From the NCBI GenBank assembly GCA_963774935.1, contig CAVZGO010000007.1:124001-188000 (forward strand): a stretch of DNA of 64,000 nucleotides, in the 5' to 3' direction. The notes beneath the pieces were generated by a model. That model was not told where the DNA came from. It saw only the letters and a program-made list of their open reading frames with translations, and made no database searches. How positions within the stretch are numbered: the stretch's first letter is position 1; every line of letters starts with the position of its first letter. A program made the position numbers and the translations under genes. The DNA is from CAVZGO01 sp963774935. GTDB lineage: Bacteria > Chloroflexota > Anaerolineae > Anaerolineales > UBA4823. This document shows, piece after piece, positions 35,128 through 44,668 of this stretch.

Positions 35128-35907
35128 ATGAGTGACAAACTCCCCATTGTCCGTGTGGAAGACCTGTACAAAGCCTACCAGGGAACAGAAGTCCTGAAGG
35201 GCGTTTCAATGGCTGTGCAAGAAAAGGAAGTGGTGGTCATTATCGGACCCAGCGGCACCGGTAAGAGTACACTACTTCGGTGCATTAACCTGCTCACCGT
35301 GCCAGATAAAGGGCGCATCTGGTTGGATGAGCAGGAGGTAACTGCCAAGCGCGTTAACATTGATAAAATCCGCCAGCGCATTGGAATGGTTTTTCAGGAT
35401 TTTAATTTATTTAACCACCTGACTGCATTGCAAAACGTGACCGTCGGCATGACCAAAGTTTTGAAGATGAAGCCCAAGGAAGCCAACGAGAAAGCCATGT
35501 GGGAGCTGGAACGTGTCGGACTGGAAGAGAAAGCTTCCCTGTTCCCTGCCCAATTATCTGGTGGGCAGAAACAGCGCGTGGCAATTGCTCGCGCCCTGGG
35601 CATGAACCCCGAGGTGATGCTATTTGATGAACCCACCTCAGCGCTAGACCCTGAGTTAATCGGCGAGGTCCTGATGGTGATGCAGAAGCTTGCAAACGAA
35701 GGGATGACCATGTTGGTGGTCACTCACGAAATGGGTTTTGCACGCGAGGTGTCAGACAGGATTATATTTATGGAAAACGGCGTCATTCTGGAAGAAGGCA
35801 CGCCCAACCAGTTGTTCTACACGCCTAAGTATGAGCGAACCCGCGAGTTCCTGTGGAAAATCACTGAGTTATACGGCAGTCAAGATCAGACCGAAGACAA
35901 AGCCTGA
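35128..35907 (+). CDS. Amino-acid ABC transporter ATP-binding protein (GlnQ/HisP-type)
   Basis: 259 aa. It has Walker A GPSGTGKST (about residues 38-46), Q-loop VFQDFNLF, signature LSGGQKQRVAIARAL, Walker B VMLFDEPTSALDPE and H-loop VVTHEMGFAREVSDR. It energises uptake of the amino acid bound by the neighbouring lipoprotein. It overlaps the downstream permease start by one base (TGATG). Confidence 0.96.
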   Translation: MSDKLPIVRVEDLYKAYQGTEVLKGVSMAVQEKEVVVIIGPSGTGKSTLLRCINLLTVPDKGRIWLDEQEVTAKRVNIDKIRQRIGMVFQDFNLFNHLTALQNVTVGMTKVLKMKPKEANEKAMWELERVGLEEKASLFPAQLSGGQKQRVAIARALGMNPEVMLFDEPTSALDPELIGEVLMVMQKLANEGMTMLVVTHEMGFAREVSDRIIFMENGVILEEGTPNQLFYTPKYERTREFLWKITELYGSQDQTEDKA

Positions 35908-36587
35908 TGGACGGATTAATTACACATATTCAAAGGGTTGGGCCAGACCTGGCGGAGGGAGTTGTCACCACGCTCTATCTGACCATTGTTGCATTGGCAG
36001 TCGGCGTATTGCTTGGTTTGCCCGCTGCACTGGCACGGGTCTATGGTCCTCCATGGCTGCGAAAGCTGGCAGTTGCTTATATCGAATTATTTCGCGGCAC
36101 GCCCCTGCTTGTGCAGTTGTTCATCATTTACTATGGATTGCCTGAACTGGGACTTACTTTCGACCGCCTGCCGGCAGCGTTTATTGCCCTGGGCATGAAC
36201 AGCGGCGCTTACCAGGCAGAATATTTTCGCGGCGCCATCCAATCCGTAGGCAGCGGACAAATGACTGCTGCGAGGGCATTGGGGATGAGCAAGATAAACG
36301 CTATCTTATATATAATCCTCCCGCAGGCAATCCGGCTGGCGATACCAGCCTGGTCAAATGAAGCGGTGTCCATGATTAAGTACACCGCAGTGGTATTCCT
36401 GATAGCGGTTCCCGATCTCATGGGAAAAGCGAAAATCTTAATTGGTCGTTACTTCAATCCAATTGAAATGTACCTTACGGTCGGGTTAATCTACCTGATC
36501 CTGGTAGGCATCGCCACCTGGTTGGTTCGTAAGGTAGAAAATAAACTTGAGCTTCCCAGCGTCCAGATGGAAGTCGCCAAGCACTAA
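35907..36587 (+). CDS. Amino-acid ABC transporter permease, second copy
   Basis: 226 aa with about five membrane helices. It is similar in layout to the first permease (GVVTTLYLTIVALAVGVLLG, FRGTPLLVQLFIIYYGLPE, QSVGSGQMTAARALGMSK). The two permeases probably form a heterodimer, as HisQ/HisM do. It is followed 15 nt later by the aminotransferase gene, suggesting that the imported compound is an amino acid which is then transaminated. Confidence 0.93.
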   Translation: MDGLITHIQRVGPDLAEGVVTTLYLTIVALAVGVLLGLPAALARVYGPPWLRKLAVAYIELFRGTPLLVQLFIIYYGLPELGLTFDRLPAAFIALGMNSGAYQAEYFRGAIQSVGSGQMTAARALGMSKINAILYIILPQAIRLAIPAWSNEAVSMIKYTAVVFLIAVPDLMGKAKILIGRYFNPIEMYLTVGLIYLILVGIATWLVRKVENKLELPSVQMEVAKH

Positions 36588-36602
36588 AAGGAGCTAATAA
36601 AA

Positions 36603-37918
36603 ATGTCCCCTAAATATGAATTCCAAAAACCTGAAACCTGGGTCAACGATGTGCTGATGCCAAGCTTTGCGGGCGACTGGCCGCTACTGCCGGTCACGCA
36701 TGCCGAAGGAGCATATCTTTACACATCCGATGGCAAGCGTTACCTGGATTTTACCTCGGGCATCGCGGTGACTAACGTTGGCCATGGTCATCCGCGTGTG
36801 CTTACACGCAGCGCGCGAACAAATGGAAAAGTTTTCGCATAGCGCGGTAGGAATCACACTCCATGAACCTCTGCTAAGGCTGTCAGAAGCGCTTATAGAT
36901 GTCCTGCCGGCTGGGATGAACATGTTTTATTACGGCAACAGTGGCGCTGAAGCGGTAGAAGGCGCATTGAAACTAGCCCGCTATGTGACCAACCGAAAAG
37001 GCATTATCGCTTTTGATGGGGGATTCCACGGGCGCACCTACGGCGCTGCCAGTGTCACTACCGCCAAAGCGAAATATCGAAAGCATTATGAGCCTTTCGT
37101 GCCGGGGGTGTATTTTGCACCCTATCCAAATCGTTACCGGTGCCCTTTCGGAGAAACTAGCGCAGCAGCGGTGCGCTGGAGCCTGGACGGCATCCAACGC
37201 ATCTTTGAGCGGCAGATCCTGCCGGAAGAAGTTGCTGCGTTCCTGGTTGAGCCGATGCAGGGCGAGGGTGGATATATCGTGCCTCCCGCAGAATTCTTCG
37301 CCGAGTTACGCAGAATCTGCGATGAGCATGGCATCTTGCTGATCATGGATGAAGTTCAAACGGGTTTTGGACGCACCGGACGCTGGTTTGCTTCCCAGAC
37401 TTTCGCTGTCCAACCGGATATCATGGCAATCGCCAAAGCGATCGCCAACGGTTTCCCACTGAGTGCTACAGTAGCCAGCAGAGAATTGATGAGCAAGTGG
37501 CCCGCTGGAGCGCACGGCACTACCTTTCGGAGGCAACCCAATAGCCTGTGCGGCAGGGCTTGCTGTATTAGATGTTATTCGAGATGAGAATTTACTGGAA
37601 AATTGCCAGAAAATGGGCGCCCACCTGCTGCAAGGTTTCAGCAGCCTGAAAGAAAAGTACCCCATGATTGGCGATGTGCGCGGGATAGGCTTAATGGTGG
37701 CGATGGAGCTTATCGTACCGGAGTCGGATAAGCAGCCTGATGGAAAAGCAGCTCAGGCTGTGCTTGATCAGTGCCTGGAACGCGGTTTGCTCGGTTATAT
37801 GGCAGGATTGCAAGGTCAGGTAATCCGGCTGATCCCGCCGTTGAACATCACCCTTGAGCAGGCTGATGAAGCACTGCAGATACTTGATAGCAGCCTTGCT
37901 GTAGTTAGCAAAGTTTAA
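36603..37918 (+). CDS. Class-III PLP aminotransferase (4-aminobutyrate/acetylornithine type), two frameshifts
   Basis: About 437 aa after removing two extra bases. Part one ends DFTSGIAVTNVGHGHPRV. Part two begins HAAREQMEKFSHSAVGITL and includes YYGNSGAEAVEGALKLAR (PLP phosphate site), FHGRTYGA, LLIMDEVQTGFGRTG and AIAKAIANGFPLSA with the PLP lysine. Part three begins at NPIACAAGLAVLDVI. The first shift lies at about 36820-36825 (CTTACAC) and the second at about 37528 (TTT C GGA). Both are +1. AAGGAG precedes the ATG. Substrate cannot be fixed; its place behind the amino-acid importer fits a catabolic role. Confidence 0.85.
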
Positions 37919-37933
37919 AACATAAGTACCACC

Positions 37934-38281
37934 CTACTTCACGGGAAAACCGGCAGCTTTCCAGGCAAACACCCCTCCCTGCAAGCTGTAGGCTTCATAT
38001 CCATGCGCCCGCAGCCAGCGCGTGGCAGGGCGACTGCGATGTCCGCTCAGGCACAATACGATCACGGGCTTCGCCGGATCAAGCACAATTTGCTGCATAC
38101 ACTCTGGCATTGCCGTCACAGGTGCATGCTGTGCCTTTGCAATGGTTCCCGATCGATATTCTGGCTCGCTGCGGGCATCGATGACCTGGATTGGACGGCC
38201 TTCTGCCAGCCACTGGTTAAATTCATGCGGGCTAAGCTCATCCACCTTGCCGACTGGCAGCCACCAAAACCGCTTTAACAT
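37934..38281 (-). CDS. Rhodanese-like sulfurtransferase domain protein
   Basis: 115 aa single rhodanese domain. The active-site loop is VLCLSGHRS with the catalytic Cys at about residue 77. IQVIDARSEPEYRSGTI is the typical first motif, and GYEAYSLQGGVFAWKAAGFPV is the typical ending. It would transfer sulfane sulfur. It is the last gene of the sigma-factor-led redox operon. Confidence 0.92.
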   Translation of the reverse strand: MLKRFWWLPVGKVDELSPHEFNQWLAEGRPIQVIDARSEPEYRSGTIAKAQHAPVTAMPECMQQIVLDPAKPVIVLCLSGHRSRPATRWLRAHGYEAYSLQGGVFAWKAAGFPVK

Positions 38282-38298
38282 ATAGCAACGCTATACGA

Positions 38299-38781
38299 TC
38301 AGGATTTAACCACCTGAGAGGACTCGTAGACGCCAGATTTAACTAATAGGCGCTGGCCTTCACCCAGGTCTTCAAAAATCTGGTAATGCAGCTCGATCGG
38401 CATCACCTTACCCAGCATCGCCTGAGCAGGGCAGTATGCTTCTGCAGAAAGCTCTATCGCTCGCAGCACCGCGTTCTCATCAACTTGATGACCGGTTATT
38501 AGATAGTTAATCACAGCGCGAGTCATCACCTTCGGATGCGTCTCTGCTCGATCAGCATGCAATTGAACATCGAATGCAGTCACATCCTGGCGCTTCTTCA
38601 TCAGGATCGAGATGACATCCATTGCCGTGCAGCCACCCAAACCAACCAGGACCATCTCCATCGGTCGAAATCCGGCATCGTCTCCGCCCACCGAGGGGTC
38701 GGCATCCAGGGGTAACGAAAATCCGCTATCAGCAGTTGCCGTAAACGACATACGACCTTGCCAGCTAATTTGAGCCTTCAT
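38299..38781 (-). CDS. OsmC/Ohr-family protein
   Basis: 160 aa. It carries both conserved cysteines of thiol-dependent peroxidases: VGLGGCTAMDVISIL (about residue 53) and AEAYCPAQAML (about residue 117). OsmC/Ohr members reduce organic hydroperoxides. It fits with the TlpA, disulfide oxidoreductase and rhodanese neighbours as an oxidative/thiol-stress set. Confidence 0.92.
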   Translation of the reverse strand: MKAQISWQGRMSFTATADSGFSLPLDADPSVGGDDAGFRPMEMVLVGLGGCTAMDVISILMKKRQDVTAFDVQLHADRAETHPKVMTRAVINYLITGHQVDENAVLRAIELSAEAYCPAQAMLGKVMPIELHYQIFEDLGEGQRLLVKSGVYESSQVVKS

Positions 38782-38782
38782 A

Positions 38783-39361
38783 TTATTCCTCCAATAAAGG
38801 TGTGACGTACTGTTCCAGAACCTGGCGACTGATTGCCCCAGTCCAGGTTAATACCACCTGCCCATCTCGGTCAACCAACCATGAGGTAGGCAGAGAGATA
38901 TTGTGAAAAGCATCGTATAGCTTCTGCTCTGGATCTGGCCATACCGGGAAGGTTAACCCCATCTGGCGAGTGAATTCTGCCACTTGCTCGACAGGCTCGC
39001 CTGCTTCTACCGCGATGACACTGAAACCGCTTTCCCGGTGCTCCTCATAATAAGCCTGTAAAGTCGGCATCTCTGCCTTACAGGGCGGACACCAGGTTGC
39101 CCAGTTGTTTAGCAACACAACTTGACCGAGATAATCATCCAGGGTAACTGGCTTACCTTGCAAATCGGTCAGGTGTATTGCTGGAGCAGGAAAATCGACC
39201 ACTACCGGAATTGCAGAATCTTGCTCAGCGGATGGATTATTCGTGGCTGCAGACGTTTTTGAATTGGTCAGGATGAAGAACGCTACTGAAGCCAGGATCA
39301 CCAGGCCTACGCCTACCAACACCAGCGGGATTATCAGTGATAGCTTTGATGATCGTTGCAA
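38783..39361 (-). CDS. TlpA/ResA-like membrane-anchored thioredoxin
   Basis: 192 aa. One N-terminal membrane helix (about residues 8-32) anchors a thioredoxin-like domain facing outside. The redox motif is WATWCPPCKAEMPTL, a WCPPC site at about residue 92. ESGFSVIAVEAGE and the cis-proline segment SLPTSWLVDRDGQVV follow. It probably reduces or carries electrons to extracytoplasmic thiols. It starts at TTG, 15 nt after the selenoprotein candidate. Confidence 0.92.
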   Translation of the reverse strand: MQRSSKLSLIIPLVLVGVGLVILASVAFFILTNSKTSAATNNPSAEQDSAIPVVVDFPAPAIHLTDLQGKPVTLDDYLGQVVLLNNWATWCPPCKAEMPTLQAYYEEHRESGFSVIAVEAGEPVEQVAEFTRQMGLTFPVWPDPEQKLYDAFHNISLPTSWLVDRDGQVVLTWTGAISRQVLEQYVTPLLEE

Positions 39362-39376
39362 TTTGCTACACCAATA

Positions 39377-40057
39377 CTAATGGCTATGATTGCCGACGGA
39401 ATGCAGTATCTCTTCTAGAAGATCACTTTCTGGCACCGCACCAATTACAGTACCAGCTCCAAGGTTAATCGTGGTTTGGGGCACTCCACTGACCTCAAAC
39501 TGGTCCGAGAGATCGGGGAACTCTGTCGCTTCAATCATCTCCGCCTGGATCAACGGGCTTTCCAAAGCCAGCTGGTATGCGAGCAGCACGGCTCGCGGGC
39601 AATGCGGTCAGGTAGGGGTGGTAAACACCAGGAGGTTGACCTGGTTTTTCAAATCACCGAGCGCCTTGCGTGTCTTCGGCGCTAAACCCGAGTCGCGCCC
39701 GGATACCAATATCAGGCTCTGGATAAACGTACCAAACTCGTATCCGGAGGGGATACCCGCCATGCGGATGCCATAGTCCAGGATCAAATCGCCATCACGC
39801 CCGGCAATCACCAAGCCGGGCGCTTTATCCAGGTTATATTTATTCGCCAGCTCCCGGTCGTTCTCCAGGTCATGAACAGAAAGGTCGAGCTTATCGGACA
39901 ACTGCACCACCTCTTCGACCAGCTGGCGGGTATCATCACAATAATCGCAGTCTTTCTCAGTGCCGAAATAGATTACCTGTACATCTCCGGTTAGCTGTTT
40001 ATCAAAAGCTTCTCGCACTTGCTTGGTTACACTATCATTCAACAGTCGCTCTGCCAA
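39377..40057 (-). CDS. Two-domain protein disulfide oxidoreductase, probable selenoprotein (in-frame TGA as Sec)
   Basis: 226 aa when TGA at 39610-39608 is read as selenocysteine. The protein has two thioredoxin folds like archaeal/thermophile PDO (glutaredoxin-like) proteins. The N-terminal fold has CDYC at about residues 37-40. In the C-terminal fold, VNLLVFTTPT is followed by TGA and then PHCPRAVLLAYQL. The TGA therefore stands at the first cysteine of the C-P-H-C active site, giving U-P-H-C at residue 150. The downstream part continues with the family's cis-proline GVPQTTIN. A hairpin with loop G 19 nt after TGA supports SECIS function, and selC is in the window. If the TGA were a true stop, two half-proteins would result. 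Confidence 0.9.
39579..39596 (-). promoter_or_regulatory. Bacterial SECIS-like hairpin for the UPHC selenoprotein
   Basis: Eleven nt after the TGA, GCGAGC pairs perfectly with GCTCGC around the six-base loop CGTGCT. A free G is the second loop base, 19 nt after the UGA. This fits the loose bacterial SECIS model: short stem close to UGA, G among the first two loop bases. It lies inside the coding sequence, as required for SelB binding. Confidence 0.8.
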
Positions 40058-40099
40058 TTGTTACTCCTATGCACCCCAACGGGGTATGGTTTGAGGTTA

Positions 40100-40297
40100 T
40101 CAGCTAAAACAGCCGCCCAGAGAAAAGCCACAGCGGGTGCAGGCTAAGTTCAACAACCCGTCATAATCCAGCTGCTCGACTTGACATATCGGACACGTGT
40201 CTCCGGCGCGCAGCCTTCCGAATTTTGGCTGATCCATCTGATCGACCAGCACTTGCGGCTGACAGGCATCTTGCTCAACTCTGATTTGTGCGTCCAT
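40100..40297 (-). CDS. Small zinc-ribbon protein
   Basis: 65 aa. Two CxxC pairs form a probable zinc ribbon: CPICQVEQLDYDGLLNLACTRC, given here as CPIC and, 14 residues on, CTRC. The end is GFSLGGCFS with one more Cys. It starts at the ATG at 40297; the longer upstream frame overlaps the anti-sigma gene and lacks conservation. It lies between anti-sigma and disulfide oxidoreductase genes, so it is a candidate thiol/zinc-sensing part of this operon, which is inference. Confidence 0.65.
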   Translation of the reverse strand: MDAQIRVEQDACQPQVLVDQMDQPKFGRLRAGDTCPICQVEQLDYDGLLNLACTRCGFSLGGCFS

Positions 40298-40328
40298 CAG
40301 GGAATTAGATGCAAAACAATGGGAAAGG

Positions 40329-40589
40329 TTACAGGCTGTCCTTACGCTGAACGAACTCTTCCAATCCCAGGCACAGGTAAAGACGCTCTCGAACATCCTC
40401 TGGCACATCGGGACGCGGCGTGGTGGTGTGATATAACTCTACGGTCTTCTTTAAGGTATTGATAACTATCCGGCAGTTTTCACAATTCTGCAGATGGCGT
40501 TCAATCTCCAGACACATATCAGCACTCAGGTCATGATCCACATACTCCGAAAGTGAATCTAGCAAATCGTGGCAGTTGTGGTGTTCCAT
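40329..40589 (-). CDS. Zinc-binding anti-sigma factor (zf-HC2, ZAS-type)
   Basis: 86 aa. The N-terminal HNCHDLLDSLSEYVDHDL followed by IERHLQNCENCR supplies the H-x3-C-x2-C zinc anti-sigma motif (HLQNCENC, about residues 32-39). ZAS proteins such as RsrA release their sigma factor when the zinc thiols are oxidised. The start overlaps or abuts the sigma stop, so the two are coupled. With thiol-redox enzymes downstream, a disulfide-stress switch is likely. Confidence 0.88.
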   Translation of the reverse strand: MEHHNCHDLLDSLSEYVDHDLSADMCLEIERHLQNCENCRIVINTLKKTVELYHTTTPRPDVPEDVRERLYLCLGLEEFVQRKDSL

Positions 40590-41219
40590 TTACGCACCTT
40601 CTCCTTCATCCATCCGCCGGCGCACTCGCTCCCCATAATATTCGGAAAGCATCTCTCGCAGGCGTAAGCGGGCGCGGGATAAACGTGTCTTCACTGCGGT
40701 CTCGCTCAAGGATAGCACCTGCCCGGTTTCCTCGGTTGACAAGCCTTCAATTTCCCTTAGCAAGAATACCAACCGCAAACTTTCTGGCAATTGCTTCACG
40801 CTCTGATCCAGCACCTGGCGAGCCTCTCCCGAGATCAGCTCCTGCTCAGGCAAGCAGCACCAGTCAACGATTTGCATTGGCTCGGAAGCCTCAGATGAGT
40901 CATCGGGTTGTTCTATCGATGTAAAAGTATACTTATTTTTCCGAAGATGCATCAAGGCTTCATTCGTTGCGATCCGGTATAACCACGTAGAAATACTCGA
41001 GCGACCATCGAAATTAGCCAGACCCCGAAAGGCTTTAATAAAGGTCTCCTGTAAAACATCCTCAGCATCCTGTGGATTCTCCAGCATCCTGAGCGCCAGG
41101 CGATAAATCACGCCTGAATACGTCTCCACCAGTCGGCTGAATTCTGACCGGTCACCAGCGCGTAGCGCATCAAGGGAGAATTCCTCGACAAATCGTTGAG
41201 TGCTATCCATTAGATGCAT
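40590..41219 (-). CDS. ECF RNA polymerase sigma factor
   Basis: 209 aa. Region 2 (FSRLVETYSGVIYRLALRML and DAEDVLQETFIKAFRGL) spans about residues 25-75, with STWLYRIATNEALMHLRK following. Region 4 (LPESLRLVFLLREIEGLSTEETGQVLSLSETAVKTRLSRAR) spans about 140-185. It leads a seven-gene operon of anti-sigma, zinc ribbon, selenoprotein candidate, TlpA, OsmC and rhodanese. By analogy with SigR/RsrA it probably responds to thiol oxidation and may activate its own operon, but I could not identify its promoter. Confidence 0.93.
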   Translation of the reverse strand: MHLMDSTQRFVEEFSLDALRAGDRSEFSRLVETYSGVIYRLALRMLENPQDAEDVLQETFIKAFRGLANFDGRSSISTWLYRIATNEALMHLRKNKYTFTSIEQPDDSSEASEPMQIVDWCCLPEQELISGEARQVLDQSVKQLPESLRLVFLLREIEGLSTEETGQVLSLSETAVKTRLSRARLRLREMLSEYYGERVRRRMDEGEGA

Positions 41220-41285
41220 CCTAGAAAAAAGAGTTGCAAATTCCTGATGAGGATTTTATCATAGCCACTTTCCAACATCCATGCA

Positions 41286-41314
41286 TTGACGACCTGTTTT
41301 GGACATGCTATATT
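41286..41314 (+). promoter_or_regulatory. Sigma-70-type promoter for the SAM hydrolase/GH36 operon
   Basis: TTGACG (41286-41291) and TATATT (41309-41314) are separated by 17 bp and lie about 27 bp before the TTG start at 41341, behind which AGGAGG gives a strong ribosome site. Confidence 0.7.
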
Positions 41315-41340
41315 GATAGCGATATTCCAGGAGGCGCTTA

Positions 41341-42129
41341 TTGTCCATCATAACCTTAATGACCGATTTTGGGCTGAAGGATGGCAATGTGGGTGTGATG
41401 AAAGGTGTAATAAATACCATCTCTCCCTCAACACACATCATTGACATAAGCCACCTCATCAGCCCACAGAATATTGCCGAAGCAGCCCTGATTCTTGCGC
41501 GCTCTGCACCATTCTTTGCGGCAGGGACGATCCACGTTGTGATTGTCGATCCTGGAGTCGGCACAAATCGCCGTCCTATGGCTGCACGCGTGGGAAACCA
41601 GTTCTATGTCGGCCCAGATAATGGCACATTGACCCTATGGCTGGAGCAAGTTGAACGGACAAACCAGGATGGTGCTTTCTTCCAACTGGATCGACCTCAA
41701 TATTGGCTTCCTGAAATCAGCCAGGTCTTCCATGGGCGAGATATTTTCGCTCCGGTGGCTGCACACCTTGCTAACGGTGTGAGCCTGGAACAACTGGGAA
41801 CTCCTTTATTCGACCCGGTTCGATTAAACCTGCCGCAACCGGAGCGAACGCCTGCCGGCTGGCGCGGTCAGGTCATTCATATCGACCATTTTGGCAACCT
41901 TTCTACGAATATTCGCCGGGAAGAATTGGAGCCAGCCAGCCTGGTGGAAGTCTACATACGCGGAATCGCCATTAATGAAATAGTCAGCACGTTTGGCAAC
42001 AGCACGCCGGGGACCCTGGTAGCACTGTTGGGCAGCACTGGCAACTTGATTATCTCTGTTGTCAACGGCAGCGCAGCAGAACAGCTTGGCGCTCAAATCG
42101 GAGATGCAGTAGAAGCGAAATTGCAATGA
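41341..42129 (+). CDS. SAM hydroxide adenosyltransferase (DUF62, SAM hydrolase family)
   Basis: 262 aa. The family start IITLMTDFGLKDGNVGVMKGV, then HIIDISHLISPQNI, VVIVDPGVGTNRRP and YVGPDNGTLTL, is the DUF62/fluorinase fold. Bacterial and archaeal members hydrolyse S-adenosylmethionine to adenosine and methionine. TTG start with AGGAGG upstream. Its stop overlaps the start of the alpha-galactosidase gene (ATGA), so the two are coupled although no metabolic link is known. Confidence 0.92.
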   Translation: MSIITLMTDFGLKDGNVGVMKGVINTISPSTHIIDISHLISPQNIAEAALILARSAPFFAAGTIHVVIVDPGVGTNRRPMAARVGNQFYVGPDNGTLTLWLEQVERTNQDGAFFQLDRPQYWLPEISQVFHGRDIFAPVAAHLANGVSLEQLGTPLFDPVRLNLPQPERTPAGWRGQVIHIDHFGNLSTNIRREELEPASLVEVYIRGIAINEIVSTFGNSTPGTLVALLGSTGNLIISVVNGSAAEQLGAQIGDAVEAKLQ

Positions 42130-44668
42130 TTACCCTCAACAATGCCTTCTACAACTATACACTGGATACCGAAAAGTGGAGCTGGAGCCTGAGCAGCACC
42201 AGAGCCGGACAAGCCGGAATTGAAAATGCGCGGATTGGAATCCGCTATAGCATCGGGTATAGAGCTATATCTACACTGAAGAGGGCAAATAATCCCAAAC
42301 TGACCATTCAAGACAAGGTGCTTTCAGCATCAGGGACCGATCATTGTCTCGAACTAAAAAGCGAGCCTGATGCAAATGGACTGTCGGTAACCGCCCGGTT
42401 TGAGCTGCCAGAAAACCAGCCTTTCTTGCTGTGGCAGCTCGCTATCCAAAACCAGTCCGATGCAGCAGTGCGAATAATTTCACTCGAACTGCTCAACTGT
42501 ACACCCCGAGTCGTCTCAAAATCCAGCGAATGGTGCAATATCCAGGATCAGCGACATATCCTCCTGAACTAGCCTTTTATGCCAATGGCTGGCAATCCTG
42601 GTCTCACGCCGGCGTAATGTCGGTTCATGATCGCCAGCCGCACACGCGCTTATCCTTCTTACGCCGTCCAGCAGAGGATGCATGGCTGGGAGGCTCGCGC
42701 AAGTCAGGAGAATTCACTTCCCATATGTTTGGCGTCTTAGGCAGCCGCACGACTCGGCAGGGCATACTGGCTGGTTTTCTGACCCAACACAATCAATTTG
42801 GTATCCTTCAGGCTGACCTGCGCGGTGCTGAGCCCGGCTTGCGCCTCTATGCCAGCGGAGACAACGCCCGCCTGGATCCAGGTGAAATAATGCAAACAGA
42901 TTGGGCAGTGGTGCAGCTCCTGGATTTAGACCAGGCTGATCCATTGGGTGCTTATCTTGAGGCTGTCGCTCGAGCGAACCACGTGAATGAGTTGGCTAGC
43001 CGGCGTATTCCGACAGGCTGGTGTTCCTGGTACCAATATTCCACCTCCAGCTACACCGGAGATGTTACCGCCGTAAATATTCGCAGCAATCTGGAAATGA
43101 TCTCCGACCACCAGAAAGTGTTACCTCTGGAGATCGTCCAGATTGATGATGGTTTTGAGGAACAGGTAGGCGACTGGTTCAGCTTCCGAGCTGGCTTTCC
43201 CGACGGTGTAGCCCCACTTGCCAAAGAAATCCAAACTGCAGGGTTGATCCCAGGACTTTGGCTGGCTCCCTTTATTGTTGATCAGCGCTCACGCCTGGCG
43301 CGTGAGCACCCGGATTGGTTACTACAAAGCCGTACCGTTGGATATGCTAATGCAGGATTCCAGTGGGAACGTTTTGCAGTAGCACTCGACCTGACCGTAC
43401 CCGATGCATTGGACTACGCGAGCGAAGTCGTGCGCCGCGCTGCCATGGATTGGGGATTCCCTTACCTGAAGCTGGATTTCCTTTATGCGGCAGGATTACC
43501 CGGCCGATTTCGGGATGACCGGTTAACGGGCGCCCAGGTGCTGAGAAGAGGTCTGGAAGAGCTGCGCAAGGCTGCCGGACCAGAAACTTTTCTCCTGGGT
43601 TGTGGCTGCCCGCTTGGTCCAGCAATTGGACTGATGGATGGTATGCGCATCGGCGCAGATGTCAGCACCCGCTGGTATCCGCACTATATGGGCATCGAAA
43701 CGTTTTTTAAGGACGAGCCAACCTTCCCATCCTATCGGAATGCGCTACTTAACACCCTGACGCGCGCTTCACTCCACCACCGCTGGTGGATCAACGATCC
43801 AGATTGCATTCTTTTACGCAACACGACACGCTTGAGTCTTGCAGAGATACAGGCACAAGCGACTGCTATTGCTCTCACAGGCGGGTCAATGATCCTTTCT
43901 GATGATCTGGGGCAGGTATCGCTAGAACGTTTGAGAATAGCTCAGGTACTGCTGCCACCCATCGACCAGCAGCCTCAGATCTTGGATTGGTTTGATTCAA
44001 CCCGACCTGAGTGCTTGCGCCTGGATTTACACAATTCCTGTGGCGAGTGGCATCTGCTTGCGTACTTCAACTGGTCAGACCAATCGGTTGATCTCAATCT
44101 TGATTTAAGCACCTTTGGTCTGGATACAACCGGCGTTATCTGGTGTTGCGAGTTTTGGAGTAGTCATTATCGTTTCATTCGCGATGGACACTGGAAACAG
44201 CCAGGGGTTCAACCGCATGGTACCGTGTTGCTGGCTGCTCGATCGATCACGGATAGCTCAGCGCAGTACCTAGGTAGCTCACTTCATATTTCTCAAGGAA
44301 TGGAAGTCAGCCAGTGGTCACTGGGTATGGGGACGCTTGAATTTAAACTTGAGCGACCAGGGAAAACACAGGGCGAATTCATTTTACGGCTCTCTTCAGA
44401 GCCAATCTCAGCCCACGGAAATGGGAAACCGCTGGCATGGAAGGCTGGTAGTACACCGGATGTCTACCATTTCCAGGTGGAGATCGATCGCAAATGCACT
44501 GTTGAGGTCCTGTATTTGATACCATACACTTTTATATTCACGAATAATAAGGTAAAGAATGAACTTAACCTCGCTCGATCCCTTTTTTTCGCCGCGCGGC
44601 ATAGCCGTAATCGGGGCATCTCAAGACCCCACCAAGCTAGGCTACGGGTTGGCGCGCAACCTGGTTGA
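42126..44668 (+). CDS. GH36-type alpha-galactosidase, one frameshift
   Basis: About 800-850 aa. The reading changes frame at about 42480-42560; unlike most others in this window the shift is -1 (or +2). The C-terminal part has YANGWQSWSHAG, then IPTGWCSWYQYST, LEIVQIDDGFEEQVGDW, FPYLKLDFLYAAGLPG (nucleophile Asp in KLDF) and MRIGADVSTRW (acid/base Asp). It removes terminal alpha-galactose from oligosaccharides; no signal peptide, so probably cytoplasmic. Its open frame overlaps the next gene by 110 nt, so the true C-terminus is probably near 44550. Confidence 0.85.

Noticed and set aside
39377..40057. Reading the PDO region as two genes or as a pseudogene with a stop
   Set aside because: The frame does not change, the stop is TGA exactly at a redox Cys position, a SECIS-like hairpin follows and selC is present; Sec insertion explains all of it.
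44559..44668. 110-nt overlap of the GH36 and acyl-CoA synthetase genes as a real gene overlap
   Set aside because: The GH36 extension shows no family similarity and a frame error near the end is likely; the acyl-CoA synthetase start is well supported.
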